A stretch of DNA of 64,000 bases. It comes from Nothopassalora personata. Its lineage: Eukaryota > Ascomycota > Dothideomycetes > Mycosphaerellales > Mycosphaerellaceae. Each line of letters begins with the position of its first letter. Position 1 is the first letter of the stretch. A program made the translations under genes and the position numbers. The stretch is taken from assembly GCA_033816765.1 (NCBI GenBank), contig CM066291.1, positions 558,001-622,000 on the forward strand, given 5' to 3'. Positions 21,454 to 31,689 of the stretch are shown in pieces. The notes beneath the pieces were generated by a model. That model worked only from the letters and a program-made list of their open reading frames with translations. It searched no databases and was not told the origin of the DNA.

Positions 21454-23781
21454 ATGCTGGCCACGCGGAGGGCCCTGAGTGCGTCTGCACATCTTATACG
21501 GCGGAGCCATTCGCTCAGTGGGTCTCAGTGGCGGACAATCCAACGGCAATGGCACCGACAACTCTCGCAGCACTCAGGACGCCGGCCACGATCGATCACA
21601 GCACATGTCACCCGCCGCAGCCAGTCGACCACTTCTGACGATGCGAAAGCGGCCGCAGACTCGGCCAAGGCAACGGCAGATCACGGCAAGGTGAAGGCAG
21701 ACGCTGCTGCGAAAGAGACGGCTGAAGTCGCAAAGGACTCGGCAAAGGCTACGGCCAACTCTGCCAAAGCCCAAGCACACTCTGCTGCACACGCTTCTGC
21801 TGTGGCTGCCAAGGATACAGCCAGAGCGACGGCATCCGGCGGCTCGCGTCTGATCGCATACCTCTACGGCACTGGTCTCGTTCTCCTGCTCGGCTTTGGT
21901 TTCCTCTATATCACCGATACGCGCGCGAGCATTCATCAATATCTTGTTGTACCCTTTGTCCGCTTCGTACACAGCGATGCCGAGGAAGCACACCATGCAG
22001 GCATCAGGTACATCAAAGGACTTTACGACTTTGGCCTGCACCCTCGAGAACGCGGTAACAAGGACCAAGAGCTGGGAGACTTGAAGGTTGAGGTATTTGG
22101 ACATGTTCTGGACAACCCGATTGGTACAAGCGCTGGCATTGATAAGAATGCTGAGGTTCCATCTGCACTATTCGCGCTCGGACCGGCGATAGTAGAGGTT
22201 GGAGGGGCAACACCCCTACCACAAGAGGGCAATCCAAAACCAAGAGTGTTCAGGATACCCAGCCAGAACGCTTTGATCAACCGATATGGTCTCAACTCGG
22301 ATGGTGCAGAGCATGTTGCTATGCAGCTGCGAGAACGTGTACGACAGTTCGCTTACAGCCACAGCCTGGGCCTCACAGCAGAGTCCGAGCGGATAGTGCT
22401 TGACGGAGACGCTGGCGTTCCACCCGGAAGTCTTGTGCCTGGAAAATTGCTTGCCGTGCAGATTGCGAAGAACAAGACAACACCAGACAATGACATCGCG
22501 GCAGTGGCGCGGGACTACACTTTCTGTGTTGATCATCTCGCCAAGTACGCCGATATTCTGGTCGTCAATGTTTCATCTCCAAACACTCCTGGTCTGCGTG
22601 ACCTTCAAGCAACAGCGCCTCTCACTGCCATTCTGTCTGCTGTCGTCAGTTCTGCCAAGTCTGTCGACCGAAAGACGAAGCCTGCCGTCATGGTGAAGGT
22701 CTCACCAGATGAGGACAGCGACGCTCAGATCGAAGGCATCTGCTCAGCGATTTGGGCTGCGGGTGTCGACGGCGTCATTGTTGGGAATACCACCAAGAAG
22801 CGGCCTGATCCAATACCGAAAGGCTACATCATGGCTGCTGATGAAAAGCAGACTCTAAACGAGATCGGTGGGTACTCCGGTCCTCAGATGTTCCAACGCA
22901 CCCTAGACTTGGTGTCGCGGTACAGAGCGAAGCTTGATCAGGGACCTCAGGAAAACCCACCAACCCCGTCCCTCTCGCAGAACTACCCAGCTCAAGCACG
23001 TCCGGTCGATGACCGCAAGCCTGCGCCGACGACCAAGCTTGAGTCTGCCAAGACTGTAGAAGAGACCGTGCAGCGTGATGCCGCCCGACTGAAACCACTC
23101 ACGGCAGAAGCCGAACAAGAGAGCAAGCAGCCTCTGCTGCAGATCCCGGAAAGACACACGTCACAAGATGCTGCAGAACAATCAAAGTTGATTGGGCAAG
23201 GATCAAGGTCCGAGGTGCCCTCATCTGAAAGCTCGTCTGCTTTCGCAGAAGGCATCAATCGTGAGCAAGTCTTTGGTGGTCAAGGACCACGAGAGTCAGC
23301 ACAAGCTGCTCTGGACAAGATCAACACCCACGACGGTGCTGATGTCGGCGAGAAGCGATATGCTTCCGCGAATGACAACATACCCGCAAAGTACAAGCCG
23401 AAGCCAGCAGACAGCGACAGTATCGCGTCTAAGGCCAAAGAGGCCATCAATACAACCAAGGAGACTGCAAAGGATGCATTGAATAAGGTCCTGCCTAGCA
23501 CCGACTCATCATCAACTCCATCATCAGCCGTGGAAACAACGCCCGTGGCGCCACAAACACCAAAGACAAACGACATTCCGATCTCTGATCCACCAGCGAA
23601 GGTGATCTTCGCAACAGGCGGCATCACGAACGGCGAACAATGTCTCCAGATCTTGAATGCAGGCGCAAGCATCTGCCAGGTCTACACCGCCATGATGTAC
23701 GGTGGTGTCGGCACAGTCACAAGGATGAAGGAGGAGATGAGGTCGGCTATAAAGCAGCAGAATAGCTCCAGCAACAGATAA
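21454..23781 (+). CDS. Mitochondrial (class 2) dihydroorotate dehydrogenase with a large insertion
   Basis: Single exon, 775 aa, much longer than the usual ~450-550 aa of fungal class 2 enzymes. It starts with an Arg/Ser-rich mitochondrial presequence, then an Ala/Lys-rich repetitive segment (about residues 62-130), a membrane helix (LIAYLYGTGLVLLLGFGFLY) and the FMN barrel. Barrel motifs include GTSAGIDKNAEVPSALFALG, VEVGGATPLPQEGNPKPR, NRYGLNSDG, NVSSPNTPGLRDLQ and VIFATGGITNGEQCLQILNAGA. It oxidises dihydroorotate to orotate with ubiquinone, step 4 of pyrimidine synthesis, at the inner mitochondrial membrane. Between LDLVSRYRAK and AKVIFATGG lies an insert of about 210 low-complexity residues (about 497-709) not expected in the fold. 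Confidence 0.92.
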   Translation: MLATRRALSASAHLIRRSHSLSGSQWRTIQRQWHRQLSQHSGRRPRSITAHVTRRSQSTTSDDAKAAADSAKATADHGKVKADAAAKETAEVAKDSAKATANSAKAQAHSAAHASAVAAKDTARATASGGSRLIAYLYGTGLVLLLGFGFLYITDTRASIHQYLVVPFVRFVHSDAEEAHHAGIRYIKGLYDFGLHPRERGNKDQELGDLKVEVFGHVLDNPIGTSAGIDKNAEVPSALFALGPAIVEVGGATPLPQEGNPKPRVFRIPSQNALINRYGLNSDGAEHVAMQLRERVRQFAYSHSLGLTAESERIVLDGDAGVPPGSLVPGKLLAVQIAKNKTTPDNDIAAVARDYTFCVDHLAKYADILVVNVSSPNTPGLRDLQATAPLTAILSAVVSSAKSVDRKTKPAVMVKVSPDEDSDAQIEGICSAIWAAGVDGVIVGNTTKKRPDPIPKGYIMAADEKQTLNEIGGYSGPQMFQRTLDLVSRYRAKLDQGPQENPPTPSLSQNYPAQARPVDDRKPAPTTKLESAKTVEETVQRDAARLKPLTAEAEQESKQPLLQIPERHTSQDAAEQSKLIGQGSRSEVPSSESSSAFAEGINREQVFGGQGPRESAQAALDKINTHDGADVGEKRYASANDNIPAKYKPKPADSDSIASKAKEAINTTKETAKDALNKVLPSTDSSSTPSSAVETTPVAPQTPKTNDIPISDPPAKVIFATGGITNGEQCLQILNAGASICQVYTAMMYGGVGTVTRMKEEMRSAIKQQNSSSNR

Positions 23782-23878
23782 GGCTGTTGAATTCTGACTA
23801 TACATACGTTCTGAACATACAATTTGCATGCAACATCGCGTCGAGACCCCTGACCACCAATAAACATTAGCCATCGCT

Positions 23879-24540
23879 TTACCTTCGTGTAGAGTCCCTC
23901 AGCTCATCACCATCCGGAAACACCGCAAAGTCCCACGCCTGACTCTCGTACATCAAATCCCCAACAACCCGAAAAGTTCTCCCACTACACTCATACCCAG
24001 GCACACAGCAGCGACGAAGTAGACCATCGTATACGCCACCTCACTCCAGTGCCCAAAGTTCGGATTCCTCGGCACAACCACCGCCAGATCCCCTGTACCC
24101 ACCAACTTAGCCTGCCCCTGCATCTCCACATGCAACTGTCCCTCGAGAACCAAGAACAACTGCGCGGAGCACTTGCTGATGGACTGCAGATACTCTTCAT
24201 TCACACAAGCTCTCCGCACCGTAAGAGTCGCAATCGTCATCGCTCCAGCGGATTCCTTACCGGACGTGTCCAAGGCGATAACCCCTCCTGACCTCTGGTG
24301 CAGGTCCTGCGGGTCCCAGCCGCCTGCGATGTAGCAGGGTGACAGAGAGGTGGGGAGCGGTGTTGTTCCCGTTATGCCAGGGCTGTAGCGGATAAGTCTT
24401 TCATGCCGTTGGTGAAGTTGTATGTAGTTCGAAGGATAGTCGCTCGGGTTGTAATCGTAGTACAGCCCCGTCGTAGCTTGGACGGTTGATAGGTTCGCAC
24501 CAGGCAAGTGGCGGACAGCAAAATCGACAATGGCCCACAA
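23879..24540 (-). pseudogene. Cupin-domain gene relic, 5'-truncated and frame-broken
   Basis: A 194-residue open frame reads leftward from a TTG at 24540 with no ATG. It contains a cupin-like beta barrel: the SAQLFLVLEGQLHVEMQGQ and GTGDLAVVVPRNPNFGHWSE segments fit a cupin core. After VAYTMVYFVAA (about 24010) the frame runs into a stop at 23953, but a different frame continues convincingly from 24005 (PGYECSGRTFRVVGDLMYES, then AWDFAVFPDGDELRD) to a stop at 23879-23881. A one-base break near 24000-24012 explains this. The 5' half of a bicupin or longer protein is missing, and the break lies beside the inverted-repeat element at 24596. No function can be assigned beyond cupin. Confidence 0.6.
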
Positions 24541-24595
24541 AATTCGCTACTGTAAAGCGCTGCAATATTTGGCCGTTTGTCTCTTCTATACGCGT

Positions 24596-25126
24596 TAACA
24601 TCCCTATAAGTCCCTTAGCAGTAATTTCTGACATAATTGTCCCCATGGGAGTAATTCACCGGTTTACGTTCAATGGCGCTTTGCTTGTCGAAACGTTCTC
24701 CGCCTAGACCACAAATTGTTACACATGAGGCGCTCAGACCACAAAAGTCTCGCAATAGGGCAGAATAGATCTTGGAGAGCATTCGACGAGCGTTGCCTGC
24801 CTTCCTGCGTTACCTTGAAGGCCCCAAGTACATGAATGAGGACGAAGCTCCTGGCGCATGGGTGCCTGGGTAGGGTTATCATAACAGGATGCATGTGATA
24901 CGGAATGGTTTCGAGGCAACTATCTGGGGAAGCGGTTCCCTGTCCGATATACTGAGTCGAGTGGAACAAGCTATTGGAGGCTACTACGACCTTGCTCCGA
25001 GGCGTCATGTGCCTAATAGAACGACTGGACTGTTACGTGGACAGAGACAGATACTTACCCGGTGAATTACTAACATAGTGACAATTATTTTGTTTATTAC
25101 TCCTATAGGGACATATAGGGATGCTA
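24596..25126. repeat. Inverted-repeat element with ~65-bp degenerate arms
   Basis: The left arm (about 24596-24664) is the imperfect reverse complement of the right arm (about 25058-25126). Both share CCGGTGAATTACT at the inner end, GACAATTAT in the middle and TATAGGGATG at the outer end; identity is roughly 75-80% by eye. The spacer is about 394 bp and holds only an unsupported open frame. It looks like a decayed MITE-like or foldback element, or two opposed copies of one repeat. It sits directly upstream of the truncated cupin relic. No target duplication was found. Confidence 0.6.
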
Positions 25127-25374
25127 AATTACTGCTATAGGGGTATATTTTGGTAGCTATGGGGATATATGTTTGGTTCAATTCTGCTAAGGGGTGAATG
25201 AAATGTACCAGACGATCCGGAATCATGCACTATGATTGCCAAGTAGCTATGAGCCCTTGATTTGAACATGTACTGTTTAGCCTCGATCAGCACGACCTCA
25301 TCGACTGTATATTATTCTATACAAGCTTCCTCGTATGCCTGATCGTCTATTCCTGTCCGCCAAAGTCCTTCCGC

Positions 25375-25975
25375 TTAAGCCTCAGCCTCAAACCACATCT
25401 CCTTCAGCAGCATGTCTCTCAGCTCTGCCTATTTTGCGAAAGCGCCAGTGCTCTCAGTCCACTCAGCAACCACCTTGACCGGCAAATCATCATGCCAAGG
25501 GGCCTCTTCGTAGGAGTCTTGGCTGACATGCAGGATTTGCACAGCCTATAGCTTTGGTAGGGTCATAAAACTCGAGATCTCTAACCCCTCGATCCATTCG
25601 TCCATCGTGGTTTCTAACTCGAGCTCTGCCACGAACTTGGCTTGACAGAGAGTGACTCCGGACTGGAGACCTGGGCGGCGAGGTGGCGGATCCAGCGCAG
25701 AGACAGTCCCACGCCTTGGATTCCTCCGGACTAGCTTCGACACTTTGAAGTGCGGATCTTCGCTCCTACTGTAGGCAAAGTGATGATGACTTCATGCTCC
25801 TTGAAACCAAGGCGATTTGATACCGTGAGGTGGCCGTGTCGTTGGACGTACTCTTCAATTTCCTTTTTAGCTTGTTTGGAAACGAGCAGGATGTTTGGTG
25901 ACGGTGTATCCTTGGCCTTGAGACAGATCCCACAACGTAGCCACTGTTCCTTATTCTCCAGACTTTGCTCACAGG
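25375..25975 (-). pseudogene. LPRELRDxIY (2EXR-like) family pseudogene, copy 1
   Basis: On the minus strand one frame reads PNILLVSKQAKKEIEEYVQR (about 25900-25840) and on to TLPTVGAKIRT, then a TAG. A second frame (from 25743) reads ...EISSFMTLPKL, a TAG, then AVQILHVSQDSYEEAP..., KVVAEWTESTGAFAK, another TAG, and AELRDMLLKEM to a stop at 25375. The segment VVAEWTESTGAFA matches VIAEWMKSTGRFA of the next copy, which shows they are paralogues. Several in-frame stops and at least one frame change make it non-coding as it stands. The N-terminal LPRELRD part is not visible. Confidence 0.6.
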
Positions 25976-26493
25976 TGAGATGTCGAATTTCTCAAGATAG
26001 ATCGAAGAAGAGTGAAGATCTCGCGGTCGGCTTTTCCTTGCGCCATGGCTGGAGAGATATGGTCAGAGACGAGCGGTGCGGAACTTAAGGTCGACGAAGA
26101 CACTAGAACTTTTGTAGAACCCAATGGACCGACATATGACGTCTGCGTTCGAGATGTTCTGGGCATTTGGCTAACAACGAACTGTTCATTCACTGCCAGA
26201 AAGCACGGCTCTGTTGAAAGCTTGGCATACGAGATTCTTTGCTTAGTCTACATATCGAAGTCCGTAACTCAGTGCTGATGCAGGACACAGTCTTTTTGAC
26301 TTACGAGAGGAAATTATTCAACTCAGATTACCGCCTCCAAGCGATGTTTCCTGTTTACACTTCGATACTCAAAGGCCCAGCCTCCTCTTCTCCACCTTCG
26401 AATCTCTCAACCACAAAGTTCCCTTCCCAGCGCTTGAGCCCTCTCCTGCTTCGATTTTTCCAGCGCTTGTGTTCTCTGCTCCTCCTCCTTCGT

Positions 26494-27320
26494 TTACTGC
26501 AGTCCCTGCATCCTCCATACCTCCTCCTCGGCCGCAAGACACCGCTTTTGTTCAAGAACGTACGGGATCACCATGCCTTCTAGAAGCTCATACTTTGGCT
26601 CTGCCAACGCCGCGAATCTACCAGTGCTCTTCATCCACTCTGCGATCACCTCGGTGATCTGCACCTCACTTCGTGTGGCATCATAGTACTCCCCAGCAGT
26701 ATCGAGGACCTTGAAGCTATGGAGCTAGGGCAGGTGGAGCTAGGGCAGGTGGAGCTAGGGCAGGTGGAGCCAGTCTTGGTCTCGTATATCACTTACCCAT
26801 CTGGCAGCTTGTAGCTAGGAAGATGTCGACAATTTGGTGAGTAAAGTGTCTGGTCTCGAAGCACGTAACGATTCTGATGGCTAGGGTCTTGACGTCGTAC
26901 ATGGGGCTGGTGACCATTCCGACCAAGGGCACGAAACGCTCGAGGGCGCGGGCTTGGTCGATGTCCCCGAAGCAAGCATTGAGGATGAAGTATGAGACTT
27001 TCGCGGCTGCAGCTGGCAAAGCGGCAGGAATGTCGCGAAGTCCATCATCGCCCAGTTTTATTATGGAGACGCTCGTCGGGCGCTTTGATGATCAGTTGGC
27101 TGTGTTTACTGGCACGATCTTCGTATTCCTGCTTGTCCTGTCTTGAGACTAGGAGGATGTTGGTTTGTGAGACGCTCCTAGCTTTCAGCAGAAGCTTGCT
27201 CGAAAGCTCTTGATCATCCCGATCTTCAAGACTCTCGTCGTAGATGATGTCTCGAAGTTCTCGAGGCAGCGTGAAGAAAGGGAAGACGTTGTCGGTAATG
27301 GAATTGTGTTGCGTGGTCAC
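26494..27320 (-). pseudogene. LPRELRDxIY (2EXR-like) family pseudogene, copy 2
   Basis: The start region reads NVFPFFTLPRELRDIIYDES, then TNILLVSRQDKQEYEDRASK to a stop near 27045. The reading continues in another frame (LGDDGLRDIPAALPAAAAK... to 26789) and then in a third frame (PSYKLPDG) that meets a GTAAGT donor near 26806. A short intron containing a 15-bp tandem repeat follows, then an exon FKVLDTAGEYYDATRSE... EWMKSTGRFAALAEPKYELL ending at TAA 26494-26496. Beyond that TAA the frame stays coding-like (TKEEEQRTQALEK), so the stop is probably new (CAA to TAA). At least two frame breaks and one nonsense change. Confidence 0.62.
26721..26770. repeat. 15-bp tandem repeat, about 3.3 copies
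   Basis: The unit GGAGCTAGGGCAGGT is repeated perfectly. It lies inside what looks like the intron of the adjacent pseudogene. Confidence 0.9.
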
Positions 27321-28037
27321 TAATGTCTTGTTGGTGATTGTGGGTAAGTGTCGCTGTATTGATGATTTGGTAGATCCTCGTAAGTGTCGTGAAGGTTGAT
27401 ATCAGGTGGTGGTGGGAGAATGAAGGATCAGAACTGCAGTAGACAGACAGGACTTTTACGGCAATCTGGGGCTGCTAAAATCCCCAACATATCCACAAGG
27501 CATTGAAGACTCGCGAGACAATGAATAGTGGGAGTGAAGGTTGCGCCCAGATTTACTGCTGCAGCCCGTCGACAGCGGCTTCATTCACCTTGTTGGGCAC
27601 TCACGTATTCTTATTCGACTACAACAGTATACTACGGCATAGAGACATATCAAAGAAATCTTCTTTTTGAGAGACATTAAATATCCGCAGACGTCGCCTG
27701 TGAGTGAGCTTCACCTAGGTGCCTTCCGGTATTAGCTTCTCATATTCACGTTTCATGCTTCGATTTCGAGACTATGATCGCCAAGATTATCCTCAGCACA
27801 AAGCACCCAATATTAAAGTGACAGATGGGCCCGGAACTTAACTTTGAGTAGCCTCTGACAAGGTGCAAAGCCCTCATGCGTCTGTGCTGTGTGTCGCCAT
27901 TACGCTCCATCGTCTTGCACTCTCGCCAGCGGATCTGCGATCTGCATGTCGAACAATGCTGCCCCTAAGTTTATAGCCAACAGCAGTCTTTGTATCCAGT
28001 CCCCCTTGCGATATTACATTGTGCCTCTATGAACAGC
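27321..28037. other. Gene-free stretch between family pseudogenes
   Basis: About 715 bp with no supported gene. Moderately AT-rich; likely old flanking DNA of the duplicated pseudogene block. Confidence 0.4.
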
Positions 28038-29274
28038 TCATGCATCCTGATCATTAACAGTGCCCTTGTCCTCAATCTCAGTGCTCTCAAAGCCGTCAAG
28101 CAGGATATGGCCCGAGTGCAACACTATCCGCATAACCTTCCAAATCCCCTTCTCACACGCGTCCGCAATCCCGTATGGACGATCGTTCTTGCTAATCCGC
28201 TTGCCATTGCGCACAACTTGCAACACATCAGCGACAAATGCTTCCGCCTTAGTGTATGCTCTTCTGTGGAGTCTGACTGTTACATCTCCAAAGCTGAACT
28301 CCTCTGTTGTAATGTGACCGTCCACGTAGGGCCCGACGAAGATCGGATTCGAGCAGCCCGATGTACTTGACGATGGCCCTTAGGGTTAGGGCTCGCGACA
28401 ATGCTGGGGCTTCGAATCGCCTGGAGGGCCGACTCCACTCGTACAACACGAACGTCCAAGCCTGCTTGAAAGACTTCTTCAGCAATTCGTCGGTGTCCGA
28501 AAACTTCCAGCTCAGTGAAGTGTGCAACTTCACTCCAGACTGATTTATATCCTATTTCGCCAAGACCCCATTCCCTAATCCGTCGCCTCCAGTGCCCACT
28601 CGCATTATCCAAAACAAGTTTAAGCTTAAGATTCTTCGACTTGAAAATCTTGCCGACGATGAACTGACTGAAGCTCATCTGACGTTCAATTGCAGGGACC
28701 TTGTCTAGGACAAGTAAGAGCTACAGCTCATTGGCCACGTAGGCTTGCGTGGGTAGATCAACGTGGTCTGGTCTACTCCCTGATCTATTCTTATCATATT
28801 GGGGACCGAACAGCGTGAAACTGGCACTGTCCTCGATAGATAGTCACCTCCCAAGGCGTTCGTCGACTGGTGTTCCAGCTCACTTCTTACCTGACGCGTG
28901 ATCACAAGGAGGTCAGATAGTGGGGCTTCCGTGGCACTCGATTTGAGTCCGCAAGAAAGATCCATTGCGACATCGCCGAGGGTCTGCACGTAGATGATGT
29001 CTCTCAAATCCCGTGGCAACTCGAAGAAATGGAAGATATGGCGGCAGTGGCTGCAACATGACGAGTGACGGCTGCGTGAGGTGAATAAGGTCGATGTTGT
29101 CGATAGTTCTGCGCTGCTTTTGTATATCTTCGACGTGCGCGCGATCGAGTCTCGCTGGAGATGATATCTGTTGTTTGTGTTCGCCGCGCGTGTTTTGCAA
29201 TGGTGTTGTGGGGGAGGGGGGCGTTGACAGAAAAAACAGTCTAGCCAGCGAGAAAATGTTGAGTGTCCAAGCAC
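28038..29274 (-). pseudogene. LPRELRDxIY (2EXR-like) family pseudogene, copy 3
   Basis: From the right: HIFHFFELPRDLRDIIYVQT and DLLVITRQVRSELEHQ (about 29050-28850). A frame change follows to DLPTQAYVANEL, TAG, LLLVLDKVPAIERQMSFSQF and on through KNLKLKLVLDN and a further change, ending with AEAFVADVLQVVRNGKRIS to a stop at 28038. The last piece aligns with VEDFISALLRIVRNVKQFG of the intact neighbour at 29533, so this is a decayed paralogue. At least three frame breaks or stops. No start codon is assigned; the right limit is the furthest open frame. Confidence 0.55.
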
Positions 29275-29532
29275 CGGAAATATCCCAACGCTAGTTTACT
29301 CGATCACATGGAGAAGGCACAGAGGTCGGTTGTATGCCTACTGTCGTGATCACGCTCCCATGGCCGCCTTGTACTGGGGAAATTGTCTGAAAGCATGCTG
29401 TGCATCGTGTGCAGGCGCTCGACGGGAACGGCATCTTGCTGTGTGCCTGTGGCCATGTCATGTCGCTTGTGAAATTTCCGATGAGCTGTATAGAAGTCGG
29501 AGGAAATGTATATCTTACCCATGATCTATACC

Positions 29533-30537
29533 TCACAGCCCAATGCTGCTTGCTATCGTGTCCGAACTCTGTGCCTCTACTCCTTCATTCTTAGCCGTGC
29601 TCTCGAAATCTCCAGGGGAAAGATGCATCCACTCCGGAACCTGATGTATTTTGCTCCACAGCTCCGCCTCCAGCTCATCAGCCTCCATGGTATAGAGCTC
29701 CGCAAGAGGTCCAAACTGCTTCACGTTTCGAACGATTCGCAGTAGCGCGCTAATGAAATCCTCCACGCAGCAGTAGAATCCGTCCCTCATCATGTACCTG
29801 AGCATGTCAAGGTCCATCGAATGTCCGTCGTCGTAGCCCATGTGGTCCAGATCCTGGAAGTGGACGAATCGATCGTCGTACCAGAAATCTCCCACGATAG
29901 CGAGGAGTTGACGCCGGACCTGATCGGTGTCTTGAATTTTGCCGGTGGCCGGGTCCCATTGCATGATGAGACAGCGCCAAGGCAGTTTGCCGCCTCGGTT
30001 GGCAGGAGGTTGCGAGCCTCGCTCGTAGATGTCGAGACTTTTGAGAGGAGGTAAGCTGGTGAAGTCTGCCTCTTCGATCTTGCGGCACCATTGAACGTGG
30101 CTGTACTTTGAGGCTCCGCAGTAGATCCCGAGGCAGATGTTCAGTTGTTTTAGATTGGGCATACGAGTCGTGGCTTGCTCGATCCAGGCTCGTTGTATCT
30201 CGAGAGAATCCTCGTGGTCGTTCACCTCGCTGACGACGGTGAATGCTCTGATGGCTGCCTGCTGGGGGACGATCTTGGTCCGATTGGGCCAGCCGACAGT
30301 GCACACTTCTGCCACATAAAGATGTGCATCCTTTCGAACCCGTTCCATGAGCTCCTTATTAAGCGGGCGTGAGATCATCATGAGGTTTGTTGGTGCCACG
30401 GCCGTGACACGTCTGGTGAGGTCCACGTATCTCCCGAGCTTTACGTTGAGAAGTGAGAAGCCATAGATCATATCTCTCAACTCCCTTGGCAAGTCGAAGA
30501 ACGGAAAGGTGTGACGCTTGCTGAGCAGCTTCAACAT
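29533..30537 (-). CDS. LPRELRDxIY (2EXR-like, F-box-like) family protein, intact
   Basis: Single exon, 334 aa from ATG 30537 (MLKLLSKRHTFPFFDLPREL); a further 102 codons are open upstream but lack the family pattern. The N-terminus carries the motif FPFFDLPRELRDMIYGFSL, as in the fungal '2EXR' domain, a short F-box-like segment common in expanded families of plant-associated ascomycetes. After it comes the TNLMMISRPLNKELMER block, where the paralogues read TNILLVSRQ or TNLLLVSHR. The rest has several leucine-rich blocks (MPNLKQLNICLG, SLPPLKSLDIYERG). Function is unknown; substrate-adaptor roles are only guessed for such proteins. It is the intact member among decayed copies at 25-29 kb. Confidence 0.75.
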   Translation of the reverse strand: MLKLLSKRHTFPFFDLPRELRDMIYGFSLLNVKLGRYVDLTRRVTAVAPTNLMMISRPLNKELMERVRKDAHLYVAEVCTVGWPNRTKIVPQQAAIRAFTVVSEVNDHEDSLEIQRAWIEQATTRMPNLKQLNICLGIYCGASKYSHVQWCRKIEEADFTSLPPLKSLDIYERGSQPPANRGGKLPWRCLIMQWDPATGKIQDTDQVRRQLLAIVGDFWYDDRFVHFQDLDHMGYDDGHSMDLDMLRYMMRDGFYCCVEDFISALLRIVRNVKQFGPLAELYTMEADELEAELWSKIHQVPEWMHLSPGDFESTAKNEGVEAQSSDTIASSIGL

Positions 30538-31689
30538 CTCTGCCTGTCGTATGTGGCTGTGTCGTAGTCCGCGGGATACGATATGGTGTCGTCGGGTTAG
30601 TGAATGGATGGATGGATGGATTGGTGAATGGATCGGGTCATTCCGGAGCGTGAGTGATGATGTACCCCCACGTTTGCAGCGGCAAAGGGGCGTTTCCCAT
30701 AGCATATGAAGTGAGCTCTTTACAAGTGATGCTGTGTGCTGTGCTGCATAACTTCGCGTGTGAAGACTGAGCTGGCAAAGCAAATTGTCTTGTCGAAAAA
30801 CCTCCATGTAGCTAGTGAAGACCGAGCCAAAGTACAAAGGCATTCGAGACGCCTAGGGGCCCCGTTCCAGTGGGCAAGGGTAGGTAAGATCAAAGCATGA
30901 AGTATACGCAGCCGACAGGCTGCAAAGGGAGGACCAAAGGACGCAAAGAGCGGGCTCGGTCGAGGAGTGGACTTAATCGAACTGTGGACGAACCTCTTTG
31001 TCATGTGCCCTGCTCGCATTCCACACTGCACACTGCGAGACTACAGCAAATTGGGACTGCATAGAGCGTAAAACCGAGCCTTTATGGTTGGCCAAAACGT
31101 CCGGGGAAAGGTATGAACCAACGCCCAGCGGTGGATAGGGACGTGCAACAAGGATCCCGCCGTGCGTCAAAAGTGCCTGCAAACAGGACAGAATGGGCTG
31201 CAAGACGAGGCCGATACGAATGCTGCTAAGTCCTGGCAGGCCGCGCTTATGTACTTTCTGGTAGCCAGTGACCTCTTCCTAGATCGCCCTCAAACTTGAT
31301 ATCGATATCTCCGAGCCGCCAACGGGTAATGGCAGAGGGATCCATGTCCCCTTTCTCTCGTGGTGTAACCAGCAGGAAGGTGTCTTGAGCGGCCACTATC
31401 TTAGTCACTCTAGGTCCTCGGCAAATGCAAGCCATTTTTGGCGCTCGAATCGCGTCGTAACTGGCTTCCGGTGGATGTGCGGAGTGTCAGCAATTGGTGC
31501 CGAGAAGACATACTTGCCTTGAGAGCAGCACCGAACGAGGTCCCATGATCCGCGCAAACGCTCGTGAACTTCCATGCATCAATACACCAATCACAATGTC
31601 GAAAAGGCGACTGTACGAATGAGACTCTGATTCCCACGCTGCCTGCGCTATATGTACAAGCTAATGCAGCCACACCACATGTCCGACAT
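30538..31689. other. Gene-poor interval upstream of ATP3's 3' end
   Basis: About 1150 bp. The left part is the promoter of the family gene and includes a short (ATGG)n-like tract near 30606. A 62-residue minus-strand frame (31435-31247, MACICRGPRVTK...) has an ATG but no recognisable motif; it could be a small gene or chance. Nothing else supported. Confidence 0.4.

Noticed and set aside
24670..25008. 112-codon minus-strand frame within the inverted-repeat element, as a transposase
   Set aside because: No DDE or zinc-finger pattern, far too short, and no start context.
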